64,000 nt of DNA from a bacterium. Lineage in GTDB: Bacteria; Cyanobacteriota; Vampirovibrionia; Gastranaerophilales; Gastranaerophilaceae. Location: NCBI GenBank assembly GCA_017629215.1, contig JAGBXP010000033.1, positions 1 to 64,000 on the forward strand, written 5' to 3'. Both the position numbers and the translations under genes were made by a program. Under the pieces are notes generated by a model. That model saw only the letters and a list, made by a program, of their open reading frames with translations. It did no database searches and was not told the DNA's origin. Positions 8,285 to 17,402 of this stretch are shown piece after piece (within the stretch, counting starts at the first letter, position 1; the number at the start of each line of letters is the position of its first letter).

Positions 8285-9727
8285 TTACATTCCTGGTAGC
8301 ATTGGACCACCATATTTTTTGTAAAGCTCAATAACTTCTTTTGGTAATTTATGACCAGATAGTACAAGCGAGTAGGTTTCTGCAATAAATTCACCAATGC
8401 TTGTCATAGCATATCCCCCTGTATAACTCACAATTCTTTGGGTTTCAGAATTGTTTAAGTGTTTATGCAGGTTAGGATATAAAAATTTAAACTTTTTAGG
8501 AGATTTTTCTATTAACTCTTTTTCTTTTTCATAGGTTGCGCCACCCCAATGATCAGCAACTGGATGAAAGGATAGCTTATTATTAAATATTTTTTTTATT
8601 ATTTTAAATAAGTTAAAAGACTCTAGCCTTTCTTTTTTAAGCCTTTCTAAGTTTTTAGTAGCGTCTTGTAAATGACCTATTTCATGGTAAAGACTATGAT
8701 AAGGGTTATCACTTCCACGAATAATTAAGAATTCGACATTTTCACTTTTTAATAAATTGTCTACTAATTTATTTACTTCTTCCAATTGTGCTTCTTTTGA
8801 TAAAGTTTTCAATTTATCAAAATCTATATCAATTTTATGTTCTTTAAATTTTTCAGAAAAGTTTTTAAGCCATTCAATAGGATGTTTGGTTATGAGTTGT
8901 TGATTTGCATTTAATTGAAAATAAGAATTCTTCAGATTTTGACTAATTTGGATTTTATCAATTAAACTAATACTATTAGAGTCTTTTAAAAATTTATCTA
9001 ATAATTTTCTAGAGTCATCTGAAATCTCTGCAACGAATTTATCTTTCAATTTATCTTTTATGTTTTTTGCAACATTAGAGGTTTCTTCTGAATTTTGTGG
9101 TTTAAAGTATTCATATATAAACTTATCTAACCCTTTTTCTGTAAAGTGTTTAGAACTTAAACCAATAGAACCAAAATCCGGAGATTTCATATTAAACACA
9201 GTAAAAGCAACTTTTTTTTCATCATTAGCTGAAATTAGCAACTTTTTAGGTACATAAAATTTGCCTTTGTTTGCGTTACTTACATCAACAATACCTTTAT
9301 TGACATAGTTTAGCATTTCTAATGTGAAATTTTTGTCAACATGTTTAATCCCTAATGTTTCTTTAGCAAATTTTAAAGCTTCATCAAGAGTTTTAGCTTC
9401 TTTAAATTTAATGTTCTCAGGTAAATTGGAAATTTTTAGTTCTTTACTGAAAAACTGAGTTAATTTTTTATACTTGCGTTGATAGCTTATTTGTTCAGCT
9501 ATAAGTAATGTACTTATTATTGTAATATCAATAATTGTTCTTATATTTTTTGATAATTGTTTTTTATATTTTGTTTTAGAAGAAATTATTACACTATCTG
9601 CATCAGGGTTTTTTTCTAATTTATTATCAGTATTTGTTGCATTAATTCCATAGAAGTTAGTCAGAATAACACCAAATGGTGAATTTATTCCAATATGGCT
9701 TTTCGTATCACTAACAGATAAGACCAT
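8285..9727 (-). CDS. HExxH metalloprotease-like protein, lethal-factor-type C-terminal domain
   Basis: A 480-residue protein. Near residue 347 it has HSLYHEIGHLQD, the zincin HExxH motif. About 90 residues later comes GEFIAETYSLVLSGHKLP, where the second glutamate can be the third zinc ligand. This spacing and the (E)xxAE pattern resemble the anthrax lethal-factor-like (M34/ATLF) domain, so a gluzincin protease is inferred. A hydrophobic stretch lies near residues 64-80 (IRTIIDITIISTLLIAEQ). The N-terminus is polar with SPFGV at F18, only loosely like the shared tag. The larger 913-residue protein at 25832 has the same HEIGH...AETYAL pairing. Target unknown. Confidence 0.6.
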   Translation of the reverse strand: MVLSVSDTKSHIGINSPFGVILTNFYGINATNTDNKLEKNPDADSVIISSKTKYKKQLSKNIRTIIDITIISTLLIAEQISYQRKYKKLTQFFSKELKISNLPENIKFKEAKTLDEALKFAKETLGIKHVDKNFTLEMLNYVNKGIVDVSNANKGKFYVPKKLLISANDEKKVAFTVFNMKSPDFGSIGLSSKHFTEKGLDKFIYEYFKPQNSEETSNVAKNIKDKLKDKFVAEISDDSRKLLDKFLKDSNSISLIDKIQISQNLKNSYFQLNANQQLITKHPIEWLKNFSEKFKEHKIDIDFDKLKTLSKEAQLEEVNKLVDNLLKSENVEFLIIRGSDNPYHSLYHEIGHLQDATKNLERLKKERLESFNLFKIIKKIFNNKLSFHPVADHWGGATYEKEKELIEKSPKKFKFLYPNLHKHLNNSETQRIVSYTGGYAMTSIGEFIAETYSLVLSGHKLPKEVIELYKKYGGPMLPGM

Positions 9728-9850
9728 TTTATAACCTTTCTAAATGTATTATATAATGCTGTTAAAATTGTGAAGTTGGTATTAATAACATTATATTAAC
9801 TAAAAAAAATTTAGTTTTTTAGTTTTATTAAGAAATAGTTACATTTATAA

Positions 9851-10747
9851 TTAATGCCCTTTTTTCTTGACTCTAACACCTTCGACTTCATGTACATCTT
9901 CGGTTACAATAAATGCTTTTGGGTCAATATCATGAACTAACTCTTTTAATTTTGGTATATCAAATTTATTAACGACGCAGAATGTTAATATTTTTTCTTG
10001 TTTGGAATATCCACCTTTAGATTTAATATAGGTAACACTGGTATTGAGATCTTTCATTATAGAATCTCCGATTTCTTCCCAATATTCGGATACTATTCTA
10101 ACAGATTTTGATTTATCTAAGCCTTCTAAAACTGAATCAATAACTTTTGAAGCTACATAATAGGTCAAAATTGAATACATCGCTCTTTCCCAGCCTAATA
10201 AAAAGCCTGCAGCTGTATATATAAAAAGATTCATTCCCATTAGTAATTCACCGACAGAAATAATTTTTAGTTTTTTAGAAAGAACTATTGATAGCATTTC
10301 TGTCCCATCTAATGATGCACAATTTCTTAGAATAAGTCCAACTCCAAGTCCTAATAATATTCCACCAAAAATTGTTGCTAAAAGTAAATCATTTGTAGCT
10401 GGCGTTAAGCTAACAGCAATATTTGTAGCGCAAGAAAGCATTGCTGTTGCAATAAATGTATATAATATAAATTTTTTACCTAATGATTTTAATGCAATAA
10501 ACATAAATGGAATATTTATACAAAAAATTAAGAGACCTAGGTTCCATTTAGTAATGTATGAAATCATCATTGAGATACCGATAACTCCACCATCAATGAT
10601 TTTATTAGGTAATAAAAACATTTCTAACGCAATGGCTACAATAAATGCTCCAGAAAGTAAAAAAGCTAATCGATTGATGATGCAAAAAACAATTTCTCTT
10701 TTGCTTTTAATTTTTATTTCTGGTTTCTTTTTTTTAGCAAAAAACAA
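9851..10747 (-). CDS. YitT-family membrane protein (DUF161 plus C-terminal DUF2179)
   Basis: A 298-residue protein with about five to six membrane helices in the first 200 residues (for example AFLLSGAFIVAIALEMFLLP and LGLLIFCINIPFMFIAL). The C-terminal cytosolic domain (VTYIKSKGGYSKQEKILTFCV...KLKELVHDIDPKAFIVTEDV) is the usual YitT family tail. Function is not established for the family. The start is a TTG at 10747; the next Met lies inside the first helix. AGGTCAG precedes it, just after the cdaA stop. It is the last gene of lysA-cdaA-yitT. Confidence 0.8.
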   Translation of the reverse strand: MFFAKKKKPEIKIKSKREIVFCIINRLAFLLSGAFIVAIALEMFLLPNKIIDGGVIGISMMISYITKWNLGLLIFCINIPFMFIALKSLGKKFILYTFIATAMLSCATNIAVSLTPATNDLLLATIFGGILLGLGVGLILRNCASLDGTEMLSIVLSKKLKIISVGELLMGMNLFIYTAAGFLLGWERAMYSILTYYVASKVIDSVLEGLDKSKSVRIVSEYWEEIGDSIMKDLNTSVTYIKSKGGYSKQEKILTFCVVNKFDIPKLKELVHDIDPKAFIVTEDVHEVEGVRVKKKGH

Positions 10748-10753
10748 ACTGAC

Positions 10754-11641
10754 CTACTTTCCTCGTAATTTTTCAAATATATTTTTATGTTTAATCTCAG
10801 TTTCAACAGGTTTTTTAACTCCTAATATTGATTCTAAATCAGTTTTAAGAGTAGTTAAATCTTCATATTTTTTTAATAGACCATCCATACATATTGAAAC
10901 ATCCCCAGTTTCTTCAGAAACAACGAGGCAAGCTGCATCTGAGACTTCAGACATTCCAAGTGCTGCTCTATGACGTGTTCCATATTTCCAGCTTAGCTTA
11001 GGATCTTCGGTTAGTGGTAAAAGTACACCTGCAGCAAGTATTTTACTACCTTCTATTACCATAGCACCATCGTGTAAAGGCGTATTAGGATGAAAAATTG
11101 TTAAAATCAATTCAGTTGAAACTTTTGCATCAATGTCTGTCCCTACTTCAGAGTATGCCATTGAACTCATAGCTTTCTTAAATACTATTAAAGCTCCTGT
11201 TTTTGTCTTTGTTAGATATTTAACGGATTCAATTATTTCTTTTACAACATCAATATCATTTTCACTAGCTTCTTTGTAAGAACCACCAGTGAAGAATGTT
11301 CTTTTAATAAACCCAGGTTGACCTAAATATCCTAAAAATCTTCTTAATTCAGGTTGGAATATAACAATTAAACTCAAAGCAATAAGAGTTATAAGGGACT
11401 TGAAAAATACTCCAATGATTTTCAAATCAATTAATATTAAAATTTCACTAAAAATCCAGGCAAATACTAAGAAGAATAAACCTTTAACGAGGTTTTCTGA
11501 TTGTGTATTTAATATAAATTTACGATAAAATATAAACAGAATAACTGCTATAAAAAGAATTTCCAATATATTAACCCAATGAAAACTTCCTTGAAATGGG
11601 CTTAATATACTATGAATAAAAGCTAAAAATCCATCAATCAT
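10754..11641 (-). CDS. cdaA: Diadenylate cyclase, CdaA type
   Basis: A 295-residue membrane-bound DisA_N (DAC) protein. Three N-terminal hydrophobic helices come first, and the cyclase domain follows with the HDGAMVIEG (DGA) and RHRAALGMSE (RHR) signature motifs. The enzyme joins two ATP into c-di-AMP, a second messenger for potassium, osmotic and cell-wall homeostasis. The start overlaps the lysA stop as ATGA, so translation is probably coupled. The usual partner gene cdaR (YbbR domains) is not adjacent. Lysine/DAP synthesis and c-di-AMP are thus expressed together. Confidence 0.92.
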   Translation of the reverse strand: MIDGFLAFIHSILSPFQGSFHWVNILEILFIAVILFIFYRKFILNTQSENLVKGLFFLVFAWIFSEILILIDLKIIGVFFKSLITLIALSLIVIFQPELRRFLGYLGQPGFIKRTFFTGGSYKEASENDIDVVKEIIESVKYLTKTKTGALIVFKKAMSSMAYSEVGTDIDAKVSTELILTIFHPNTPLHDGAMVIEGSKILAAGVLLPLTEDPKLSWKYGTRHRAALGMSEVSDAACLVVSEETGDVSICMDGLLKKYEDLTTLKTDLESILGVKKPVETEIKHKNIFEKLRGK

Positions 11642-12942
11642 TCTTTTCTCAACCTATTGGGAATAACTTCTCTTGCAACTAAATCCTCTAAGGATTCTCT
11701 ATTTACTATCATATCAGATTGTCCAGAATTTACAAGTACCATTGCTGGTTTTTCTACACGATTATAATTTGAGCTCATTGAATAATTATAAGCTCCTGTG
11801 CTGTAAACACATATAATATCTCCGGAATTTAGTTTAGGGAGCTTTATATTGTTTATTAAAATATCACCACTTTCACAATATCTACCAGATAGAGTAACAA
11901 TTTCTTCTTCTGAATTTCTATGGTTACAGACTTCTGCGCTATATAACGCTTGATACATTGATGGACGAGGGTTATCAGCCATTCCTCCATCAATGGAGAC
12001 ATATTTTCTTCCATTTGGAACTTGTTTAGTGCTACCAACTGTATATAATGTAACACCAGCAGTAGCAACAATACTTCTACCTGGCTCTATATAGATTGTT
12101 ATATTTTTTGTTTGTTCATTTAGGACATCTTCTAATACGTTAGCGAGCTCTTGAATAGAAGGTGGATTATCTAAATTTGTATATTTTATTCCAAGACCAC
12201 CCCCAATATTTAATTCGTTTAAATTCAAATCATAAGTAGAATTTATACGATTTAATTCATTAGTAAGAATTTTTATTTCGTCTTGGTAACTTTTGATTTC
12301 AAATATTTGAGATCCAATATGAGCGTGCAGTCCGTTTAATATTAAATTTTTGTATTTATTTTTAGTAAGACCAACAATTTCATCTATCTGTGTTAAATCA
12401 AATCCAAATTTTGAATCAATTTGACCTGTTTGGATATAATCATGAGTATGGCATTCTATACCAGGAGTAATTCTTAATAGTATATCAATGAATTTACCTT
12501 TCCCTGAAGCCAATCGATTTAGCAATTCTGCTTCGTGGAAATTATCTACAGAAAATCTACCTACATTTAAGTCTAATGCTAGATTAATTTCACGTTCAGT
12601 TTTATTGTTCCCATTAAACAAAACTTTTGTCATATCAACACCAGCTTTATAGACTGTATAAATTTCTCCAGCAGAAACTGTATCAAATCCAAAACCTTCT
12701 TGGTCGAGTATTGTTGCGATTGTAATATTTGACAAAGCCTTTGAAGCGTACATCATTTTAACATTATTGTAATTTTTAAAAGCTTCCTTATATTCTCTAC
12801 AAACTGTTCGTAAAGTTTTTTCATCCATTACATATAATGGAGTGCCATATTTCTTAACAAGCTCTACAGTATCACATCCACCGATGTTTAAATTCTCTTT
12901 CCATTCAGCAGTTATCGGTTTGATTAATTGATTCACACTCAT
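11638..12942 (-). CDS. lysA: Diaminopimelate decarboxylase
   Basis: A 434-residue PLP enzyme of the alanine-racemase fold converting meso-DAP to lysine. Visible motifs are MMYASKALSN (PLP lysine), HAHIGSQI, GGGLGIKY, EPGRSIVA and RYCESGDIL (active-site Cys), and a YNYSM tyrosine near the end. The start is placed at 12942, where AAAGGTG precedes the ATG at normal distance. An upstream in-frame Met at 12993 falls on a predicted -35/-10 promoter and is rejected. First gene of lysA-cdaA-yitT. Confidence 0.92.
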   Translation of the reverse strand: MSVNQLIKPITAEWKENLNIGGCDTVELVKKYGTPLYVMDEKTLRTVCREYKEAFKNYNNVKMMYASKALSNITIATILDQEGFGFDTVSAGEIYTVYKAGVDMTKVLFNGNNKTEREINLALDLNVGRFSVDNFHEAELLNRLASGKGKFIDILLRITPGIECHTHDYIQTGQIDSKFGFDLTQIDEIVGLTKNKYKNLILNGLHAHIGSQIFEIKSYQDEIKILTNELNRINSTYDLNLNELNIGGGLGIKYTNLDNPPSIQELANVLEDVLNEQTKNITIYIEPGRSIVATAGVTLYTVGSTKQVPNGRKYVSIDGGMADNPRPSMYQALYSAEVCNHRNSEEEIVTLSGRYCESGDILINNIKLPKLNSGDIICVYSTGAYNYSMSSNYNRVEKPAMVLVNSGQSDMIVNRESLEDLVAREVIPNRLRKE

Positions 12943-12964
12943 AAAAACACCTTTATCTTTTAGT

Positions 12965-12993
12965 ATTGTAACAAAAGAAATTTTTTCAATCAA
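12965..12993 (-). promoter_or_regulatory. Sigma-70-type promoter of the lysA operon
   Basis: On the minus strand TTGATT, a 17-base spacer and TG-T-TACAAT precede the lysA start by about 20 bases. The spacing is ideal and this fixes the lysA start downstream. Confidence 0.6.
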
Positions 12994-13018
12994 TAAAAAA
13001 TACTAAAATTAGAAAGCG

Positions 13019-14254
13019 TTAGTTGCCTAAAAATCCATTCTTGTGTTTTGATTGTTTTCTTAATTCATTTAATTCTTCTTGTCGTTGTTTGATTTTATAA
13101 TAAGTATCCATATCCATTTGTCTTATTTTGCGTTCATATTCAAGCTTTTTACTTTCCAACTCAATCTTTGCAAGCTCTTTGGCTTGTTTTTTTTCTAGTT
13201 CATCTTTTTCTTTTGCTTGTTTTGCTTCAAACTCGACTTCAGAGATATCTTTTACAGAATCTTCAGCTAATTTTAAACCAATTGTAGATACTGGAATAGT
13301 TGCACCAGATAAATCTTCAAGCTTAGAATTTTCACCATTAACATCAATACTCCAAGTTCCTAAAAATCTTGGTATATCTCCTGTGTAAGCGTAAGCACTT
13401 AAAATTATTCGATTATCATCATTTGCGTCAAATCCCATAGGGTATATATCCCAACGATTTTCGTCAAAATCTACTCCACCAGCATCGGCCCAGTAATTAA
13501 TAATCGCTTCTCTAATTTGAGGTAGCTTTAAAGCTTCTTGTTTTTCAAAATCATATACCCATAAATCTGTTTTCCAAATTCCATCAAATCTATGTCCTGT
13601 TTTTTCTTTGATGACTAATTTTTTATTATCAGCAGAAAAATCAATAGGAGTCAGTGTCCTAAAGATATATTTGGTATCAAACTCTTTTCCTGTAGAGATT
13701 AGTGGTTTATCAACTTTTTGCACAACATTAGCATAAACAGCCTTTTGAACGTCTGTTAGTTTAGGATCTAGGTTAATTAAGTATAAATCACAAGACGTAC
13801 AATCTATTTCTGCATAGTAGTATATAGCAGGATAAACAAGTTTTGTTACATCTCCTGATATAATTCCTTGAGCATTTATTTGTCTATCAAAATTCAATTT
13901 GCGAGGAATGCTCAGCTCTGGACTTCCGACAGGATCATTGTATTTTATTAACTTAAAAGTTTTTTGTGGAACATAGACCATGTTAGAATCTTTTGGAACT
14001 TCTCCACCTTTTACCTCTTTTTGCATTTCTTTTTTTGATTTTGCTCTGGATTTTGATTCGTATTCTTCAACAGTCATATAACCAGATTCTGACAATAGGC
14101 TTTTTTCATATTTTTCTGTTTCTTCAAGTTTGTTGACTTCGTTTTTATAAATTTCTTCAGCAACAATTCTATCTCTTTTTTTTATAAAAGGGATTTCCAT
14201 TTTTGCGAAATGTATTTGGGTAGCCATAACTATCCCAGCTAAAGAGTCAAACAT
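13019..14254 (-). CDS. Hypothetical protein with C-terminal coiled coil
   Basis: A 411-residue protein that I do not recognise. The start is at 14254, where the ATG shares its A with the stop codon of the response regulator (TAATG), which implies coupling. An upstream in-frame Met at 14311 would lie inside that gene. Residues 20-70 are charged and helical, and the middle looks beta-rich (WKTDLWVYDFEKQEALKL, LGTWSIDVNGEN) with a CTSC pair. The last 75 residues form a Lys/Glu-rich coiled coil. It is the third gene after a hybrid kinase and a regulator, so it may be an output or partner of that system. Confidence 0.7.
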   Translation of the reverse strand: MFDSLAGIVMATQIHFAKMEIPFIKKRDRIVAEEIYKNEVNKLEETEKYEKSLLSESGYMTVEEYESKSRAKSKKEMQKEVKGGEVPKDSNMVYVPQKTFKLIKYNDPVGSPELSIPRKLNFDRQINAQGIISGDVTKLVYPAIYYYAEIDCTSCDLYLINLDPKLTDVQKAVYANVVQKVDKPLISTGKEFDTKYIFRTLTPIDFSADNKKLVIKEKTGHRFDGIWKTDLWVYDFEKQEALKLPQIREAIINYWADAGGVDFDENRWDIYPMGFDANDDNRIILSAYAYTGDIPRFLGTWSIDVNGENSKLEDLSGATIPVSTIGLKLAEDSVKDISEVEFEAKQAKEKDELEKKQAKELAKIELESKKLEYERKIRQMDMDTYYKIKQRQEELNELRKQSKHKNGFLGN

Positions 14255-14922
14255 TATACTAAGCCTTCTTTCATTGCCAATACTGTAGCTTGAGTTCTTG
14301 AAGCAGCGCATAGTTTTTGTAAAATACTATGAACATGTGCTTTTGCAGTGGCTTTAGTGATTACCAATTTATCTGCGATTTGAGGGTTTGTAAGTCCATC
14401 AACCATTAATGATAAAACATCGAGTTCTCTTTCTGTTAATCCGTAAGAATTTTTGTCTTTTTTATTCAACAAATCTGTTGTTGTGTCATTTAGATATCGT
14501 TTATTTACACCAATATTAGAAAATACCATTTTAGCAATAGCTGAATCCAACCAACCTATGCCATCGTAAACAGATTTTATAGCTGTAATAGTTTGCTCAG
14601 GAGAAGCTCCTTTCATAATGTATCCATCAGCTCCTGCTTTGAAAGATTCAAATACATCATGCTCACTATCTCTGGATGTAAACATTAAAATTTTAACTTC
14701 AGGTAAAAAATCTTTTATACGCTGTGTTGCTTCTATGCCATCCATGTTAGGAAGTCCTATATCCATTAGAATTACGTCAGGAGAAAATTCACGAGCTTTT
14801 CTTACGCCTTCAATTCCATCTGAAGCTTCAGCTATTAAATTAATACCATCAGCTTTATCTAATAGCATTGATAATCCCATTCTATATAACTCATGATCTT
14901 CTACTAATAAGACGTTAATCAT
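14254..14922 (-). CDS. NarL/FixJ-type response regulator
   Basis: A 222-residue regulator. The receiver domain has the acidic pair VEDHE, the phospho-acceptor in DVILMDIGLP (D about 54) and FTSRDS plus K-GA switch residues. The C-terminal LuxR-type HTH is LTERELDVLSLMVDGLTNPQIADKLVITKATAKAHVHSIL in pieces. The gene overlaps the hybrid kinase by ATGA, so the kinase is its probable partner. Target genes cannot be seen from sequence. Confidence 0.9.
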   Translation of the reverse strand: MINVLLVEDHELYRMGLSMLLDKADGINLIAEASDGIEGVRKAREFSPDVILMDIGLPNMDGIEATQRIKDFLPEVKILMFTSRDSEHDVFESFKAGADGYIMKGASPEQTITAIKSVYDGIGWLDSAIAKMVFSNIGVNKRYLNDTTTDLLNKKDKNSYGLTERELDVLSLMVDGLTNPQIADKLVITKATAKAHVHSILQKLCAASRTQATVLAMKEGLV

Positions 14923-16466
14923 ACTGCACTCCTAACTTTTATAACATCTGTAAGTATGAATGAAAATTCACTTCCTTTATTAACTTTACTTTCTAACCAA
15001 ATTTTACCATTATGTGATTCAATAATTTGTCTTGATAAATATAATCCTAATCCTGTTCCAGCTGAGCGTTTTATGCTAGTTCCTTGAGAAAATCTTTGGA
15101 ACATATTTGGAATATCTTCAGGAGGAATTCCACAGCCAGTGTCAGAAACTGAAAATATTAAATCAGCATCTTCTGCTTTTATTGTAATAATAACTTTTCC
15201 GTTTTCAGGGGTATAATTTATCGCATTACCACATAAATTACAAATAACTCTACGAAGCTCACTTCTATCAGCATTAATTTCAATATTTTTATCTGCGCAA
15301 TCAATACTAAAATCTATTTTGTTGATATCTGAAAGAGGCTTTAGTTCGTTATAAACTTGAGTTGTAAGTTCATAGATATTAAAATTGGTTTTATTTAAAA
15401 TTAATTTTTCAGCATCATATTTATAAACTTCTAATAAAGCGTTAACTAAGCCTAATAGATCCTCATTACTTTTATACATTGTTGATAGAAGTAATCGCTG
15501 TTTATCATTTATCTCTCCAACAACTCCTTCTAAAAAGAATTTTAATGTTTGGATGGCTGCGAGCAACGGTGTTCTTAAATCGTGTGTAAGTGTTGCAATA
15601 AAATCATCTCTCAATTTATCTGATTTTTTTTGCTCAGTTACATCTCTAATAACTCCAACAAATTTTTTAAATTTTTCTTCTGGGTTTATTCTTGCAAAAC
15701 TTATTTCTACTGGAGTGATATTATTACTCAAAGGATTTTTAATATAAAAATCTTTTAAAAATAATTCATTTCCTTCAGATAAACTTAGCTCTTTAGAAAT
15801 AAAAGTCTTTTTATTGAAAAGGAACTCATCAATAGATACGTTGATAATTTTTTCACTGATATGTCCAACTAAATTTTCGCAAGAAGTATTGACTTGCTCA
15901 ATTATACCTTCCTCATTAATTATAACAATTCCATCTGCACAATTAGTTATAATGCCTGTTAACTTAGCATTTGATTGTTTTAAATCTACAGTACGTTCTT
16001 CTACTAATTGTTCTAAATTATGAGAATATTTTTCTAAATCTTTTTTTGCAATTTCTAATTCTGCAATTTTTTGACGAAGTTGAGAAAGCAAATAGCTTCT
16101 TTCAATGCCATTTTTGATATTAATTATCAAATCATCATTGTCCCAAGGCTTTTCAATATATCTATATAATCCTACTTCATTTATTGCACGAATAGCATTT
16201 TCTTTATCGGCATAACCAGTTAAAAGAATTCTACTTACCTCTGGGTGAAGTTTTTTTACTTCAGAAAGAAATTCTAAACCATTCATTTCCGGCATGATAA
16301 AATCAGAAATAATCAGGTCTGGCGTGTTTTCTTTTAAAAAAGTAAGAGCTTCTTCTGGATTATTAAAAAAATGCACATCATTAAATCCTTCAACTTTTAA
16401 TAATGTCGCAAAAGCTGAAGTAACCATTTTTTCGTCGTCAACTACAACAATCTTCCCTGTATTCAT
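14919..16466 (-). CDS. Hybrid sensor kinase: receiver, coiled coil, PAS, HisKA, HATPase
   Basis: About 515 residues. An N-terminal receiver (VVDDEKM, phospho-site in LIISDFIMPEMNG, K in YIEKPW) is followed by a coiled coil, a PAS domain (residues about 170-290), a HisKA H-box (TLTHDLRTPLL) and an ATPase domain with N, G1 and G2 boxes (NAINYTPENG, DTGCGIPPED, GTGLGLYLSRQI). No membrane helix is seen, so it is a cytosolic kinase. The start is taken at MNTGKIVVVDDE; an upstream Met six codons earlier is possible and neither has a strong SD. It forms an operon with the regulator and the 411-residue protein. Confidence 0.85.
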   Translation of the reverse strand: MNTGKIVVVDDEKMVTSAFATLLKVEGFNDVHFFNNPEEALTFLKENTPDLIISDFIMPEMNGLEFLSEVKKLHPEVSRILLTGYADKENAIRAINEVGLYRYIEKPWDNDDLIINIKNGIERSYLLSQLRQKIAELEIAKKDLEKYSHNLEQLVEERTVDLKQSNAKLTGIITNCADGIVIINEEGIIEQVNTSCENLVGHISEKIINVSIDEFLFNKKTFISKELSLSEGNELFLKDFYIKNPLSNNITPVEISFARINPEEKFKKFVGVIRDVTEQKKSDKLRDDFIATLTHDLRTPLLAAIQTLKFFLEGVVGEINDKQRLLLSTMYKSNEDLLGLVNALLEVYKYDAEKLILNKTNFNIYELTTQVYNELKPLSDINKIDFSIDCADKNIEINADRSELRRVICNLCGNAINYTPENGKVIITIKAEDADLIFSVSDTGCGIPPEDIPNMFQRFSQGTSIKRSAGTGLGLYLSRQIIESHNGKIWLESKVNKGSEFSFILTDVIKVRSAV

Positions 16467-16502
16467 ATAACTATAATAACCCAAATAAAAATGATAGACA
16501 AA

Positions 16503-16532
16503 TTGTTAACATTTCTTATATTATGTTATAAT
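16503..16532 (+). promoter_or_regulatory. Promoter of the pilin-like gene
   Basis: TTGTTA, an 18-base spacer and TG-T-TATAAT lie 25 bases before the start at 16557, followed by a GGAGGA ribosome site. Confidence 0.6.
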
Positions 16533-16556
16533 ATAAAAGATTTATTGGAGGATACT

Positions 16557-17141
16557 ATGAGACAATTCAAAATCGGATTTACATTGATGGAAGTGCTCTT
16601 AGCACTTGCTATTATTGGTGTTATAGCAACTATTATGACGCCAATGTTAGTCAATAATATTAATGAAAAAAAATCTGAGGCAATACTTAGTCGTATCAAA
16701 GAACAAATTGTACTTGGAAATCAAAATATTATTCAGATGGCAAATATGAATAGTGAAACAGGTTCTTTTACAGATGTTTTAGAGTTCGTAAGTATGAAAG
16801 ATTTAGGGGATGAACATGATAGTCCTGTATTAGAAATAGAAAATTTGCGTACTGTTGTTGCTGGATATTGGGGAGTAACACCAACTACACCTATTAAAAA
16901 AATAGAAGGTGCAAAAGATTATTATGCTTTCAAAAATTCACCAGGCGGAGTGGCTATTGGTGAATATAATTTGTCGCAAGATAAAAAAGATGAAAAAGAT
17001 GAACATAAAAGAGAGACAGGATTTAATGTATATATTGATACTAATGGATGGAATCAAAATCCAAATGAAAGAGATTCGGATATCTTTGTATTTAAGTTAT
17101 TGAATGATGGTACATTAGAGGAAGATAAAGAAGAGAATTAA
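16557..17141 (+). CDS. Type IV pilin-like (pseudopilin) protein
   Basis: A 194-residue protein with a class III prepilin leader. MRQFKIG is followed by FTLMEVLLALAIIGVIATI, with the glycine before the cut and the +5 glutamate needed for assembly and N-methylation. The start at 16557 follows GGAGGATACT. The globular part is charged and ends in an acidic tail. It is a minor pilin or pseudopilin of a type IV pilus/type II secretion/competence apparatus. No other pilus genes are adjacent; PC4-like and kinase genes follow in the same direction. Confidence 0.8.
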   Translation: MRQFKIGFTLMEVLLALAIIGVIATIMTPMLVNNINEKKSEAILSRIKEQIVLGNQNIIQMANMNSETGSFTDVLEFVSMKDLGDEHDSPVLEIENLRTVVAGYWGVTPTTPIKKIEGAKDYYAFKNSPGGVAIGEYNLSQDKKDEKDEHKRETGFNVYIDTNGWNQNPNERDSDIFVFKLLNDGTLEEDKEEN

Positions 17142-17168
17142 GTATTTTATAATTGAAAGGAAATAAAT

Positions 17169-17399
17169 ATGGCAGAAGCAAAAATTTTAGCTACAATTGA
17201 GAGAACTGAGACTGAACAATTACAGATATCTGTTTCAGAGTACAAAGGAAAAAGTTATTTTAACTTAAGAATTTATTACACAACAGACGAAGGTGCTACT
17301 TGGCTACCAACAAAAAAAGGTGTAACTTTTGCTCCAGAACAGTTAGATGTTTTAGAAGAAGCTATACAAGAAGCTAAACAATTATTTATGGAAGAATAA
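17169..17399 (+). CDS. PC4/YdbC-like ssDNA-binding transcriptional coactivator
   Basis: A 76-residue protein covering one PC4 domain: a four-strand sheet with YFNLRIYYTTDEG, WLPTKKGVTF and a C-terminal amphipathic helix EQLDVLEEAIQEAKQLF. Bacterial PC4-like proteins bind single-stranded nucleic acid as dimers. The SD AAGGAAA is good. It sits 27 bases after the pilin gene and four bases before a histidine kinase gene, so it is probably co-transcribed with signalling genes. The role here is unknown. Confidence 0.75.
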   Translation: MAEAKILATIERTETEQLQISVSEYKGKSYFNLRIYYTTDEGATWLPTKKGVTFAPEQLDVLEEAIQEAKQLFMEE

Positions 17400-17402
17400 A
17401 AC

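Noticed and set aside
12943-12993. Upstream in-frame Met at 12993 as the lysA start
   Set aside because: It sits on a well-spaced -35/-10 promoter; the Met at 12942 has a good AAAGGTG SD.
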